A stretch of 52,916 nt of DNA from contig JANLFN010000016.1 in NCBI GenBank assembly GCA_024655885.1, positions 1-52,916 on the forward strand, read 5' to 3'. Positions within the stretch are counted from its first letter, which is position 1; the number at the start of each line of letters is the position of its first letter. The notes under the pieces were generated by a model. The model was not told the origin of the DNA. It did not search any database and saw only the letters and a list, made by a program, of their open reading frames with translations. A program made the position numbers and the translations under genes. Of this stretch, positions 6,342-14,943 are shown piece after piece. The DNA is from Eubacteriales bacterium (GTDB lineage Bacteria > Bacillota > Clostridia > Acetivibrionales > JANLFN01).

Positions 6342-9212
6342 CTACTTTTCTCTTTTCTTTTTCTTCTCCAGCAGGATGGAAATATGGGACCCGGCTTCAG
6401 GCGGAACCGTTTTATTTTGCTCCCGGCCTTTCATGCCGCCGGGAGGGTTAAGGGGGTTCTCCGGCCCTGCGGTTCCCGCCGGAGGCGTTCCGGCAGCAGC
6501 CTCCGCCCCCTCCCGGGCCCCCCCGGGCCCGGCTTTGCCAGCCGCCCGGGTCTCCCGGCCGGAGACCCTGCGTCCTCTCACCCTTTCCAGTGTGAGGGCG
6601 GCGGGCTTATAGACGGCGGCTGCAAGCCTGCCGCCTTTTGCGGCGAAGGCCCGCGCCAGGGGAGCGATCTTGTCCATGGGGATGGAAAGCCGCCTCAGGG
6701 CGATATCCAGTAAAAATAGAAAGATAGCCAGAACCAAAAGTGGGGGTGTCATATCGGTAATGCTCTCCACGGGGGCGAGGGCACCGGAGAACACCTCCCC
6801 GCCGCTTTTCAATACCCTTCCGCCCCCTTCGGCCGCAAGCTTTTCCAAAAAGGCCTCCGGGTCCGTGGACGCTATATTGTACTCCGGCGAATAGGGCACC
6901 ACAACCCCCGAGCGGATGGTTTTGACCGTGTCACCGCCGTCCTTCACGCTCACATTGGCGATATACACTCCTGCCTCGTCCCCGCTGAAGCTTCCCCGGT
7001 AGACGCCGGGGGATACAGGCCGGAGGTCCACCGTCTGTTCTGCCCCCGACGGTGCCACCAGGACGGCTTCCACCCTTTCCCCCTGGGCCCTGTTTTCGGG
7101 AGGCAGAGTCAGCTCCACCGTCCCCGTGCCTGCGGCCATAGAAGCATTGAGACTGTAGTCCTCAGGGTTTTTTTTCTGGATCAGCCAGGATACGAGGTTC
7201 TTCCAGAACTGGGGAGACTGGTCCCACTGCATCCAGGCGGACGTCCACATCCCCTTTGCATCGGGGGTCCAGGCGGCGGTCCGGCCCAGTCCGTACTGCC
7301 AGGTGGCAAGGATGGGGTCGTCCCGGTCGCTGGTGAATACAACGGTGGCCGCGGTCTTTGGAGTTGTCCCCACATACCCGTCCAGCGGGGGAACGGCCTT
7401 TATATCCTTGATTATGGAGGAATAGCTGTTGAGGCTGGGAGTGAAGGTCCTGTTGTTCAGGTAGGTCTTTCCGGCAAGGAAGGTCTCCTTGGCGAATATT
7501 TTAGGGATGTCGGAAAACACGTCGGTCTGGTAAAACCTGCCGTTTCCGCCGATGGACAGGGCTTCCAGAAGCATGGAATCCGCCTCCCGCCCCACGGCGA
7601 CGGTGGAAAGGGTGATGCCTGCTCTGTTGATGCCCTCCATGACTTCGTCGTAGCCGGACTTCTCCGCCTGGCCGTCGGTCAGCAGGATGATATGCTTGAG
7701 CTTTGTGTCCGCATCCTTGAGGGCAAGGTAGGCCTCCTTCAAGGAGGGAAGGATCTGGGTGCCCCCACCCGCCCGGATGGTTCCGATGGCATCCTGTATG
7801 CCTTTCAGGTCCGTTGGCTTCTGCATTTTTACAACCCACTGGGTGGCGGAATCGAAGGCGATGACGCCCAGCATGTCACTGCTCTTTAAAGCCTCGGTGG
7901 AGCGTATGGCCGCTTCCTTTGCCAGTTCGATCTTGGCGATGCCGTATTGGCCTTCACTCATGCTGCCCGACTTATCGATGACCAGCACCAGCCCCAGGTT
8001 GGGGTCCTCCTGCTTGGGCTTGATGTCCATGTTGACGGGGAGCACTTTTTCAAGCACGGTCTTATAGTAGCCCCCCGGTGCATAGCTGTTTTCGCCGCCC
8101 GTCACCAGAAGTCCCTTCCCCTGGTGCTTGATGCACACCTCAAGACTGTTTAGAAACCTGTCGTCCAGCTCTTCGGCCGACACGTCGGAGAGAATGAAGG
8201 CGTCATATTTTTGCAGCCCTTCAACAGTCACAGGAAGGTTTTCAGGCCGGCTCACCTCCACCTTCACGTCCTGGCCCAGGATTTTGACCAGCTCGGAGGC
8301 GGCTTCGTTTCCGTCCTGCACGGCCAGGACCCGGGCCACATCCTCCACATCGGTAAAGGCGGAGACGGTGTTGTTTTTTTCTATGGTGTCGCTTTCAGGC
8401 TGGATAACGGCTCTGTAGGTGACCAGCCCCCCTTTTTTGGCGGTATCCGAGAACACAAAGGTGTTTTCGCCCTCCTGCAGCTCAATGTCCTTTTCCGCCG
8501 CCAATTCCCTGTCGGCAAAAAGCTTGAGGCTGGCCCTGGTCTCCACGGTGCTGTCCACTTTCACCGTGATATCAAATTTTTCGTTCAGGCGCAGGGCTTC
8601 GGGCACGGCCACCTCTTTCAGCTGGACCTCGCTGCCCGAAGCCGTCTTTACAGGATAGACGTCCAGGGTAATTCCCTGCTGCCTTAAAATCCGTGCCTGC
8701 CTGACGGCATCTCCCGCATTCTCAATGCCGTCGCTCACCAGCACAATGCGCTTTTTCTCACCCGAGGGAATGAGGGAAGAAGCCAGCTTCAGCCCCTGCT
8801 CCATGTTTGTGAAATTCCCGTTTATTTTTGACTGCACCGCAGAAAAAACGGGTTTTGCGGTGGGGCTCATATCCACGGCGGCGTTTTGCCCGAAGCTGAC
8901 AATGCCTATTTTGTCCGACGGCTTTCTGCTTTTCAACGAGTCTTTGATAAACTCTTCCGCCGTGGCTTTGGCCTTGGCTGCGCTGTCCGAACCGTCATAC
9001 ACAAATATGGTGGTAGCGGTATCCGGGGCCTTTCTGACGCCGAAGCCCGCCAGGCATAGGGCAAGCAGGCTCAGGACAAGGATCCTGAGCGCCATGGCCG
9101 TCCTTCGTTTCCACTTGGGAAGGGGGAGCCTGCCCCGGGATATAATTATTGTAAAGGCTGCAGCTGCGGGAATCAGCAGCAGTAAAAGCGGATAAGTGAA
9201 ATTAAAAACCAT
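6342..9212 (-). CDS. large membrane-anchored protein with two VWA domains
   Basis: Protein of 956 aa, last gene of the eight-gene minus-strand unit. Two N-terminal membrane helices (about 5-25 and 38-60) are followed by a first VWA-like domain with a DxSxS metal site in VYDGSDS (about 72-78). Next comes a beta-rich region and a glutamine-amidotransferase-like segment (LQKYDAFILSDVS). A second VWA domain has a canonical metal site VIDKSGSMSEGQ. A C-terminal membrane helix (LLVLAIFLFLLDIALRR) and a Pro/Gly/Ala-rich basic tail follow. This architecture matches BatA/YfbK-like proteins seen with MoxR ATPases. It overlaps the upstream gene by 11 bp, so translation is probably coupled. VWA domains bind protein partners through a divalent metal; the partner here is unknown. 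Confidence 0.88.
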   Translation of the reverse strand: MVFNFTYPLLLLLIPAAAAFTIIISRGRLPLPKWKRRTAMALRILVLSLLALCLAGFGVRKAPDTATTIFVYDGSDSAAKAKATAEEFIKDSLKSRKPSDKIGIVSFGQNAAVDMSPTAKPVFSAVQSKINGNFTNMEQGLKLASSLIPSGEKKRIVLVSDGIENAGDAVRQARILRQQGITLDVYPVKTASGSEVQLKEVAVPEALRLNEKFDITVKVDSTVETRASLKLFADRELAAEKDIELQEGENTFVFSDTAKKGGLVTYRAVIQPESDTIEKNNTVSAFTDVEDVARVLAVQDGNEAASELVKILGQDVKVEVSRPENLPVTVEGLQKYDAFILSDVSAEELDDRFLNSLEVCIKHQGKGLLVTGGENSYAPGGYYKTVLEKVLPVNMDIKPKQEDPNLGLVLVIDKSGSMSEGQYGIAKIELAKEAAIRSTEALKSSDMLGVIAFDSATQWVVKMQKPTDLKGIQDAIGTIRAGGGTQILPSLKEAYLALKDADTKLKHIILLTDGQAEKSGYDEVMEGINRAGITLSTVAVGREADSMLLEALSIGGNGRFYQTDVFSDIPKIFAKETFLAGKTYLNNRTFTPSLNSYSSIIKDIKAVPPLDGYVGTTPKTAATVVFTSDRDDPILATWQYGLGRTAAWTPDAKGMWTSAWMQWDQSPQFWKNLVSWLIQKKNPEDYSLNASMAAGTGTVELTLPPENRAQGERVEAVLVAPSGAEQTVDLRPVSPGVYRGSFSGDEAGVYIANVSVKDGGDTVKTIRSGVVVPYSPEYNIASTDPEAFLEKLAAEGGGRVLKSGGEVFSGALAPVESITDMTPPLLVLAIFLFLLDIALRRLSIPMDKIAPLARAFAAKGGRLAAAVYKPAALTLERVRGRRVSGRETRAAGKAGPGGAREGAEAAAGTPPAGTAGPENPLNPPGGMKGREQNKTVPPEAGSHISILLEKKKKREK

Positions 9213-11013
9213 AGGAATAAACCCACCATTCTATTAATAAGAGCAGCAGCACCAGGCACAGCAGGATGCTCTGGAGGCTGAAGCCGCTGTCTGCCACATT
9301 GCCGGCACTGACGGCGGCCTGCGCGCCGGCCGGGGAAGCTGCGCCGTCTGAAGCCAGGTTGGATTCCCTTTCCGAAGGGGCGTTGACGGAAAAATAGTGG
9401 TAGCTTTTGCCTTCCGGCGTCTTCTGCTCCAGCAGGTACTGCCCGATGCCCTCCGTCCGGGTGAAGGCAACGGCCGGAAAGGGAGGCGCCACCGGGACCG
9501 ACTCGCCTCCCGGGGTAATGACCCTGGCCTCCTCCGCCTTCGGATTCAGGTTGAAATCAATGCTCTGCCCGGGATAAAGGCTTTCAATATTTTTGACCTC
9601 AGAGGGGATGAGCCACTCAAAGAAATTGGTCATCATAATGGGGAAAACGGGCTTCAAGGCCATGTCCGTGTTGTGGAGGTCAAAGCCGAAAACCGCAATT
9701 CTCCGGTTATCCGGGGACCCGGCAAAAATGACGGGCCCCTCCCTTGAGTTCAGCACGGTTTCAGCCCAGCGGGGCACCGCCATTTTTTTCATCCTGCCCA
9801 CCACAAAGGAATAGTCGTTTACATAGGCCAGCAGCTCATGGCGGGATTTTTCCACATGGGGCAGCTCAACCTCGCCGCTTACGGTAAAAAGGCTGTTGGC
9901 GGGAGGGTTGAAAATCATGATATTCCCGTCGGAGGGAAGCTTTTCAGGCAGGTACCCGTCAAAGATATACAGATCGTAGCCTTTCAGATTGTCCGCTCCC
10001 GGGAAGTCCGTCTTGAAAAGCTGGATGGAATTCACCAGCGCGGCCGCCTTTTCGATAAATACGTTCTTTTCGCTGACCAGCATCACCCTGGCCGATTTCA
10101 CGGGGTTTACGGCATCCCAGGCCGTGTTGTCCGCATCCAGGGAGTCCTTCCTGTCAATGCTGCACTCCAGCTGCCGGGAATTTTCAGGGATGGAGTCCCA
10201 GTACACATTCACCGTTTCCCGGGGCTTTACGCGCACGTTTTTTGCATCGAATACCCTGCCGTCGGCGTATAAACTGACGGGGAGAACCTCCTCCGCCGGA
10301 CTGAAATTGGCTATCCGGCTTAAAACCGAAATACCGTTTTTGGACCGGGTATGGGATAAAAGGGTTACGGCATAATTGGCGCCGTTCCCGGACAGCTTTG
10401 AAAATTTCACGTCAATACCGGGGCTGTCAAGGGCTTCGTCCCCGAATAGGACCACCTGGGTGCCGGGGTACTGCTTCACCATGGACTGGATGAGGCTGGC
10501 GGCATCCTCCCGGTCGGCGGTGCCATAGGTTGCCTTTAGGCCCTTAAGCCTGTCCAGGACCCGGCTCCGGTCGCTGCTCAGGTTTTCTTCGATGACGGCG
10601 CTGCCGCCCATGCTGATCAGGGTGACCAGGGTCCCCGGAGGCAAATCGGATATGAGCCCCGCTGCCTGCCTTTTTGCCGCTTCAAGCCGGCTTGGGGCCA
10701 CATCCGAAGCCTGCATGCTCATGGAGGTGTCCATGACCACAATCACATTCCCGGCCTTGCCGAAGGGTGTGTCTAAAAAGGGCCTGGACAGCGCCAGTGA
10801 AAGCAGTATGGTTGCGGCAATCTGCAGGAGCATGAGGATGTTCCTTTTAAGCTTCTGCCAGGGGCTGCGGACCTCCATGTCCTTTAAGACCTCCTGCCAG
10901 AGATAGAGGCTGGAGACCGTATGCTCCCGGTGACGCTGTTTTAACAGGTACAGCGCGATAATGGCGGGTACGGTGAGCAGAAATAAAAGAGACCAGGGTG
11001 AATAAAACGTCAT
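9202..11013 (-). CDS. BatA-like VWA domain membrane protein
   Basis: Protein of 603 aa with the BatA N-terminal region (membrane helix at about 5-22 followed by the conserved LKQRHREHTVSSLYLW motif). A second helix (about 58-78) and a VWA domain with the metal site MDTSMSMQ (about 93-100) follow. The C-terminus has one more helix (ILLCLVLLLLLIEWWVY). Start ATG 11013 is preceded by AGGAGGT 4 nt upstream, inside the end of the DUF58 gene (9-bp gap). By analogy with Bat and MoxR systems, it likely forms a membrane complex with the neighbouring DUF58, MoxR and second VWA proteins, acting on maturation or stress of envelope proteins; that role is inferred. Confidence 0.9.
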   Translation of the reverse strand: MTFYSPWSLLFLLTVPAIIALYLLKQRHREHTVSSLYLWQEVLKDMEVRSPWQKLKRNILMLLQIAATILLSLALSRPFLDTPFGKAGNVIVVMDTSMSMQASDVAPSRLEAAKRQAAGLISDLPPGTLVTLISMGGSAVIEENLSSDRSRVLDRLKGLKATYGTADREDAASLIQSMVKQYPGTQVVLFGDEALDSPGIDVKFSKLSGNGANYAVTLLSHTRSKNGISVLSRIANFSPAEEVLPVSLYADGRVFDAKNVRVKPRETVNVYWDSIPENSRQLECSIDRKDSLDADNTAWDAVNPVKSARVMLVSEKNVFIEKAAALVNSIQLFKTDFPGADNLKGYDLYIFDGYLPEKLPSDGNIMIFNPPANSLFTVSGEVELPHVEKSRHELLAYVNDYSFVVGRMKKMAVPRWAETVLNSREGPVIFAGSPDNRRIAVFGFDLHNTDMALKPVFPIMMTNFFEWLIPSEVKNIESLYPGQSIDFNLNPKAEEARVITPGGESVPVAPPFPAVAFTRTEGIGQYLLEQKTPEGKSYHYFSVNAPSERESNLASDGAASPAGAQAAVSAGNVADSGFSLQSILLCLVLLLLLIEWWVYSYGF

Positions 11014-11022
11014 GCGGACCTC

Positions 11023-11880
11023 CTACCTCACCACCATCTTGATCATTTGATCAAGGTCCATGGTGGTTTCCATCTTGATATAATTTACGCCGCGCCTGCG
11101 GCACATGGCCTCAGTGCTTGCGATGAACTTGTGGTACACGTTTTTGTAGGCTTTGACAAGCCGGGAGGTAGCGGTTATATCCCTGTACTCCCCCGTCTCA
11201 ATGTCCACCAGCCGCAGGCTGGCATTGATTTCGGGATTGACCTCCTGGGGGGCCAGCATATGGCAGAGGAATACCTCCTGCTTCCTGAACTGCAGGTATT
11301 TAACCGCATCTTCCAGAGAACCTTGGGAAAACAGGTCTGAGATCAGGATGGATATACCCCGGCCGCTTTTGAGACCGGAATCCCTGACGGCGGCGTAAAG
11401 GTCTGTCGGACCGCCGTACTCCATCTTTTCCAGAAAATCCAGCACCTCCTTAAAAGAGTTTTTGCCTCGCAGAGAGGCCTTGGATTCCTCCATTCTGCTT
11501 CCGATGGAGGTGAGGGAAACCGTATCGTAGTTTGAAAGGCTTATATAACTCAAAACGGCGGCAAGCCTCCGGGAGGCCACGCTCTTGTTGGGCTCCCCCC
11601 AGTCCATGGATTTGCTTGTGTCCAGAAACACGTGGACAGGCGCTTCTCTTTCCTCCATAAAAAGCTTTATATAGAGCTTTTCAAACCTGCCGTATGCGTT
11701 CCAATCCACACGCCTGAAGTCGTCACTCGCGGCGTATTCCCTGTAGTCCGAAAACTCCACCGAGCTCCCCTTGCTGCGGGACTTCCGGTTGCCTCCCATT
11801 CCTTCGGAGAGCACAATTCTGGAGTTTATCACCAGCCGCTGAAGCTTTTTTAAAAATTCGCTGTCGAACAGTTCGCTCAT
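11023..11880 (-). CDS. DUF58 domain protein (MoxR-associated)
   Basis: Soluble protein of 285 aa. The DUF58 signature is visible as SVEFSDYREYAASDDFRRVDWNAYGR, cut here into YREYAASDDFRRVDWNAYGR at about residues 46-65. It is followed by a VWA-like fold with VFLDTSKSMDWG (DxSxS). DUF58 genes almost always follow a moxR gene, as here, and are thought to link the AAA+ ATPase to VWA partners. I chose ATG 11880, which has AGGAGGAACC directly upstream; a start 18 bp earlier has no such site. Confidence 0.92.
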   Translation of the reverse strand: MSELFDSEFLKKLQRLVINSRIVLSEGMGGNRKSRSKGSSVEFSDYREYAASDDFRRVDWNAYGRFEKLYIKLFMEEREAPVHVFLDTSKSMDWGEPNKSVASRRLAAVLSYISLSNYDTVSLTSIGSRMEESKASLRGKNSFKEVLDFLEKMEYGGPTDLYAAVRDSGLKSGRGISILISDLFSQGSLEDAVKYLQFRKQEVFLCHMLAPQEVNPEINASLRLVDIETGEYRDITATSRLVKAYKNVYHKFIASTEAMCRRRGVNYIKMETTMDLDQMIKMVVR

Positions 11881-11898
11881 GGTTCCTCCTACCCCCAT

Positions 11899-11914
11899 CC
11901 CCTCCCGGGAGGGG
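11899..11914. promoter_or_regulatory. perfect 16-bp GC palindrome in front of DUF58 gene
   Basis: CCCCTCCCGGGAGGGG occupies 11899-11914, just upstream of the DUF58 ribosome binding site. In RNA it could form a 6-bp stem with a 4-nt loop. It may be a translation-control hairpin or a binding site. The rest of the 150-bp gap up to the moxR stop shows a doubled TTAGCGC at about 12009-12027 and nothing else. Confidence 0.45.
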
Positions 11915-12030
11915 CGATAAAGTATTCACTCAACTTCCCGCATTCATACGGCCAAGGGGCCCTCTGTTGAAAATAAGGGCTGCTCTATTCAAAGCGGGAA
12001 ATTGAACATTAGCGCAAGATTAGCGCTTAC

Positions 12031-13011
12031 TTAGCCCAGGGCGCTTATAATTTCACCGATCAGGCTGTCGGCGGTAATCCCCTCCGACTGGCCCTCGAAG
12101 TTGAGGAACACCCTGTGCCTCAAGGCGGGGTATGCCGCGTATTTGACGTCTTCAAAAGCCACGTTGTACCGTCCGTCCAGAACGGCCCGGAGCCTTGCCG
12201 CCGCTATGACCGCCTGGGCGCCCCTGGGGCTTGAGCCGAACCGGACATATTTTTTGGTGACAGGAGGCGCAAACTCGCTTTCCGGGTGGGTTGCAAGCAC
12301 AAGCCTCATGGCAAATTCCAGGACCGGCTTCGCCACAGGGATTTCACGGGCAATATTCCTCATGATCATAATTTCTTCGCCGGAGGACACCTTTTGAAGC
12401 TCCTCCTCCCTGTTTCCCGCCGTCATGGTCACGATGTCCGTCAATTCCTCAAGAGAAGGGAAGGGGACGTCCAGCTTGAAGAGGAACCTGTCCAGCTGCG
12501 CTTCAGGCAGGGGGTAGGTGCCTTCCATCTCTATGGGGTTTTGTGTGGCCAGGACGAAAAAGGGCCGGGGCATTTTATAGGTGGTGCCGCCCACGGTCAC
12601 CGTCTGCTCCTGCATGGCCTCCAGCAGGGCGCTCTGGGTTTTGGGGGTGGCCCTGTTGATCTCGTCCGCCAGCACGATGTGGCTGAATATGGGACCGGGC
12701 TGGAACTTGAACATCCCCTCCTCGCCGCCGGACCTGACGATGATATTGGTGCCCACCACATCGGCGGGCATGAGGTCGGGGGTGAACTGGATCCTGGAGA
12801 AACTCAAACCCAGCACTTTTCCCAGGGTTTTGACCAGCCTGGTTTTTCCCAGCCCGGGCACGCCCTCCAGCAGCACATTGCCGCCTGCCAGGATGCAGAT
12901 GACCACCTGCCTTATGAGCTCCCTCTGGCCGACCATCTGCTTTGCAATCTCATTTTCTATTTTTGCCACGGTATCCATGACATTTTTTACATCCGAACCG
13001 CTTACGTCCAT
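12031..13011 (-). CDS. MoxR family AAA+ ATPase
   Basis: Cytoplasmic AAA+ ATPase of 326 aa. Walker A is GVPGLGKTR (about 50-58), Walker B is IVLADEINR followed by the family hallmark RATPKTQSALLEAMQE, and sensor 1 lies in FVLATQNPIEMEGTYPLPEAQLDRF, cut here to LATQNPIEMEGTYPLPEAQ. MoxR proteins are chaperone-like and act with VWA/DUF58 proteins to mature or activate targets. ATG 13011 is chosen because AGGAGGT lies 5 nt before it; the open frame extends to 13128 but that stretch is leader RNA. The leader holds the repeat array at 13064-13259. Confidence 0.94.
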   Translation of the reverse strand: MDVSGSDVKNVMDTVAKIENEIAKQMVGQRELIRQVVICILAGGNVLLEGVPGLGKTRLVKTLGKVLGLSFSRIQFTPDLMPADVVGTNIIVRSGGEEGMFKFQPGPIFSHIVLADEINRATPKTQSALLEAMQEQTVTVGGTTYKMPRPFFVLATQNPIEMEGTYPLPEAQLDRFLFKLDVPFPSLEELTDIVTMTAGNREEELQKVSSGEEIMIMRNIAREIPVAKPVLEFAMRLVLATHPESEFAPPVTKKYVRFGSSPRGAQAVIAAARLRAVLDGRYNVAFEDVKYAAYPALRHRVFLNFEGQSEGITADSLIGEIISALG

Positions 13012-13063
13012 GGTAGACCTCCTGTTGGTATGCATTATTCTGATATCATGCACAGCCTTTACC

Positions 13064-13161
13064 GCTGAGGAGTTCGCTGTGCGAACGCTGAGATATTTGC
13101 TGCGCAAACGCTGAGGTGCTCGCTTCACGAATGCTGGGTCTCTTGCTACGCAAAGGTTGAG
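13064..13161. repeat. tandem 23-bp repeat array with internal mini-hairpins
   Basis: Four contiguous 23-bp units (13064-13086, 13087-13109, 13110-13132, 13133-13155) and the first 6 bp of a fifth. Each opens with GCTGAG (GCTGGG in unit 4, GTTGAG in the partial fifth). The second half of each unit is an inverted repeat with a 3-nt loop: TTCGC/GCGAA, TTTGC/GCAAA, a weaker TCG/CGA, and TTGC/GCAA. The middle pair alternates C:G, T:A, C:G, T:A. The array lies in the leader of the moxR gene. Confidence 0.85.
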
Positions 13162-13203
13162 CTAATTCTTAGTTAATTCTTTAAGGTTAAGGTTGCGGCT
13201 GTT

Positions 13204-13259
13204 CTCCAGAGCCCTTCCCCAATCTCACTTCTCAGCCCCTCAGCCCTCAGCTTCTCAGC
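13204..13259. repeat. CTCAGC repeat cluster, inverted relative to the 23-bp array
   Basis: Four copies of CTCAGC at 13231, 13239, 13246 and 13254, spaced 7-8 bp, are preceded by CTCCAGAGCCCTTC (13204-13217). CTCAGC is the reverse complement of the GCTGAG that opens each 23-bp unit, so the two clusters can pair in RNA. The same hexamer cluster and 14-mer recur at 45743-45833. Confidence 0.8.
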
Positions 13260-13278
13260 GTATCGCTCCGCATTTCCC

Positions 13279-14844
13279 TCACTCCAGCGAGGAGAAGTAA
13301 TCCCTCACCATATCCTGCATCACAGGGGGGATGGAGCTGCCCTCAAGGCTCTGCATGGCCTCGCTTTTGTATTCCCCCAGCACCTGGTCGTAAGGTACGG
13401 TGTTCCCCTTCTGCACGGGCGCTCCCTCCGCTTCCGACCATTGGCTCTGCCCTGCGCCGCCTTTACTGCCCTTCACCTGGGACGCGCTGCTGTCTCCGCC
13501 CAGCCGGGAGGGAGCGTAGATGCCCTCATAGTCCTTTTTCTTCTCCTGGCCGGGCATCCTGGCTCCGCCGCCCGACTCATCCCCGCTGTAGCCCAGGTCC
13601 CTGTTGGAGCTCTGGTCACCGGCCCCGCCCCCGCCTTTATTGGAAGGACCGCTGCCTGTGCCCTGGCCGGGGTTTTCACCCCCCTGGGCTGTGCTTGAGC
13701 CTTGGCCGCCCTGGCTTGAAATTTGCTGCCTAGCACTGTCAAGGGAATTGGACAGCTGCTGCAGCACTTCATTTTCATACTGCTGCATGGCCTGGGCCAG
13801 GGCGCTGTCGCTCCGGGCCAACTGGGACAGGGTGTTCTCCAGGCTCGCCATATGGCTGCCCAGGGAGCTTAAGTCTCCCGAGGCCAATGCCTGGCTGAGG
13901 TCTGCCAGGTTCTGGGCCAGCTCCGGGCTGTTTGCCAATTCCCGGGCAGCCTGCTCAAATTTTTGGGCCAGCTCCTTTTTTCCCTCAGGGCTCAGATTCT
14001 TCAGCCTGTTGTTGAGCTGCTCCAGCTTTTGCTTCATATCAGCCAGATTGCCGTTTTTTAAAGCCTCCCCGAAATCTCTCGTCGCCGGGCTTTCGGAAAG
14101 CCTTTCGCCCAGCTGCTTGAGCTCACTGCTCACCCCTTTGTTTTGAAGCTCTTCCAGCTCATGCTTGGTTTTGGCCAAAGCCTTTACGGCCTTTGCTTCG
14201 GTATCCGCTTTCTTAAGCTCTTTTAAAAGCTGGTCTATCCTCTGGTTGATTTCCTGCAGTTTTTTATCCGAGAGAATCGCTTTTTTGCTCAATTCCTTCC
14301 GCTCTTTGTCAATATTCTCCGCTTGCTTTTTTACCTCATTTGCCAGGTTCTCCATACCCGCCGCCTTTTCCCTGGCGCCGGAGGGCAGGGCGAGGCACAA
14401 TAGAGTCAGCAGGGCAAGGACAACGCAGGCCAATCCCTGGTATTTAGGAAATTTTATGGCGTACAGCGCCTTAAAATTGGTCTGCGAAGCCGCCTTCAAC
14501 GCATCGTACCTCTGGACCCTGGAAAGGGGAGACCCGTCGTCCTTTAATTCATAGGCGGTGATCAGCCGCTCCTTAAGCCCCAGGGCATCGGCGGCCTTGA
14601 TTACGGCCAGGTTTCCCGGCCGGAGGAACAGGGCTGCCGTCAGGGACAACAGGACGGCAAAAAGGTAGACACCGGCGAGGATGCGCATCACAAACGGAAC
14701 GGGCACAAACAGGGACAGGCAGGCGAGGAAGAAGGCTGTTCCACTGGCTGCAGCCAGCCCCCACATGAGGGACAGGACGGCATTGTTCAGGTGCATCCGG
14801 TTTTTCAAAGACTTTATGGATTTGTAAATATATTCCATATCCAT
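13279..14844 (-). CDS. membrane-anchored coiled-coil protein of the MoxR/VWA unit
   Basis: Protein of 521 aa that I do not recognise as a named family; it may be distantly DUF4175-like. Two N-terminal membrane helices (about 28-80) and a third (about 130-150, LACVVLALLTLLCLAL) precede a long charged coiled coil rich in Lys, Glu, Leu and Gln (about 165-375). A Gly/Ser/Gln-rich low-complexity region and a short conserved-looking C-terminus (PPVMQDMVRDYFSSLE) follow. I chose ATG 14844 because GGAGAG lies 6 nt upstream; the frame continues to 14883 without support. It sits between the ABC permease and moxR genes, and may bridge or scaffold the ATPase and VWA proteins at the membrane. Confidence 0.75.
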   Translation of the reverse strand: MDMEYIYKSIKSLKNRMHLNNAVLSLMWGLAAASGTAFFLACLSLFVPVPFVMRILAGVYLFAVLLSLTAALFLRPGNLAVIKAADALGLKERLITAYELKDDGSPLSRVQRYDALKAASQTNFKALYAIKFPKYQGLACVVLALLTLLCLALPSGAREKAAGMENLANEVKKQAENIDKERKELSKKAILSDKKLQEINQRIDQLLKELKKADTEAKAVKALAKTKHELEELQNKGVSSELKQLGERLSESPATRDFGEALKNGNLADMKQKLEQLNNRLKNLSPEGKKELAQKFEQAARELANSPELAQNLADLSQALASGDLSSLGSHMASLENTLSQLARSDSALAQAMQQYENEVLQQLSNSLDSARQQISSQGGQGSSTAQGGENPGQGTGSGPSNKGGGGAGDQSSNRDLGYSGDESGGGARMPGQEKKKDYEGIYAPSRLGGDSSASQVKGSKGGAGQSQWSEAEGAPVQKGNTVPYDQVLGEYKSEAMQSLEGSSIPPVMQDMVRDYFSSLE

Positions 14845-14848
14845 TTTT

Positions 14849-14943
14849 AACTCTCCGCATTCAATACCCGTCTGTTTTTCCAAATTTCAACGTTAAACGT
14901 CCAACATTAAACGGTTTTTTCACTTTCCACTTTCAACTCTCCG
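14849..14943. repeat. degenerate short pyrimidine repeats
   Basis: AACTCTCCGC occurs twice (14849-14858 and 14934-14943). Between them are CGTTAAACGT/CATTAAACGG variants and a run with a 7-bp period (CACTTTC, CACTTTC, AACTCTC, CGCTCTT). The right part is translated as the odd permease C-terminus SGELKVESEKTV. Confidence 0.5.

Noticed and set aside
12286-13068. Long plus-strand open frame opposite moxR
   Set aside because: It is rich in His, Gln and Pro as expected for the antisense of a GC-rich gene, with no start signal. Similar shadows exist opposite carB and the VWA genes.
13019-13128. Upstream extension of MoxR to 13128
   Set aside because: The perfect AGGAGGT-N5-ATG at 13011 and the family N-terminus both support the shorter start. 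The extension reads through the repeat array.
13064-13259. CRISPR array
   Set aside because: Units are directly adjacent with no spacers, and no cas genes are present.
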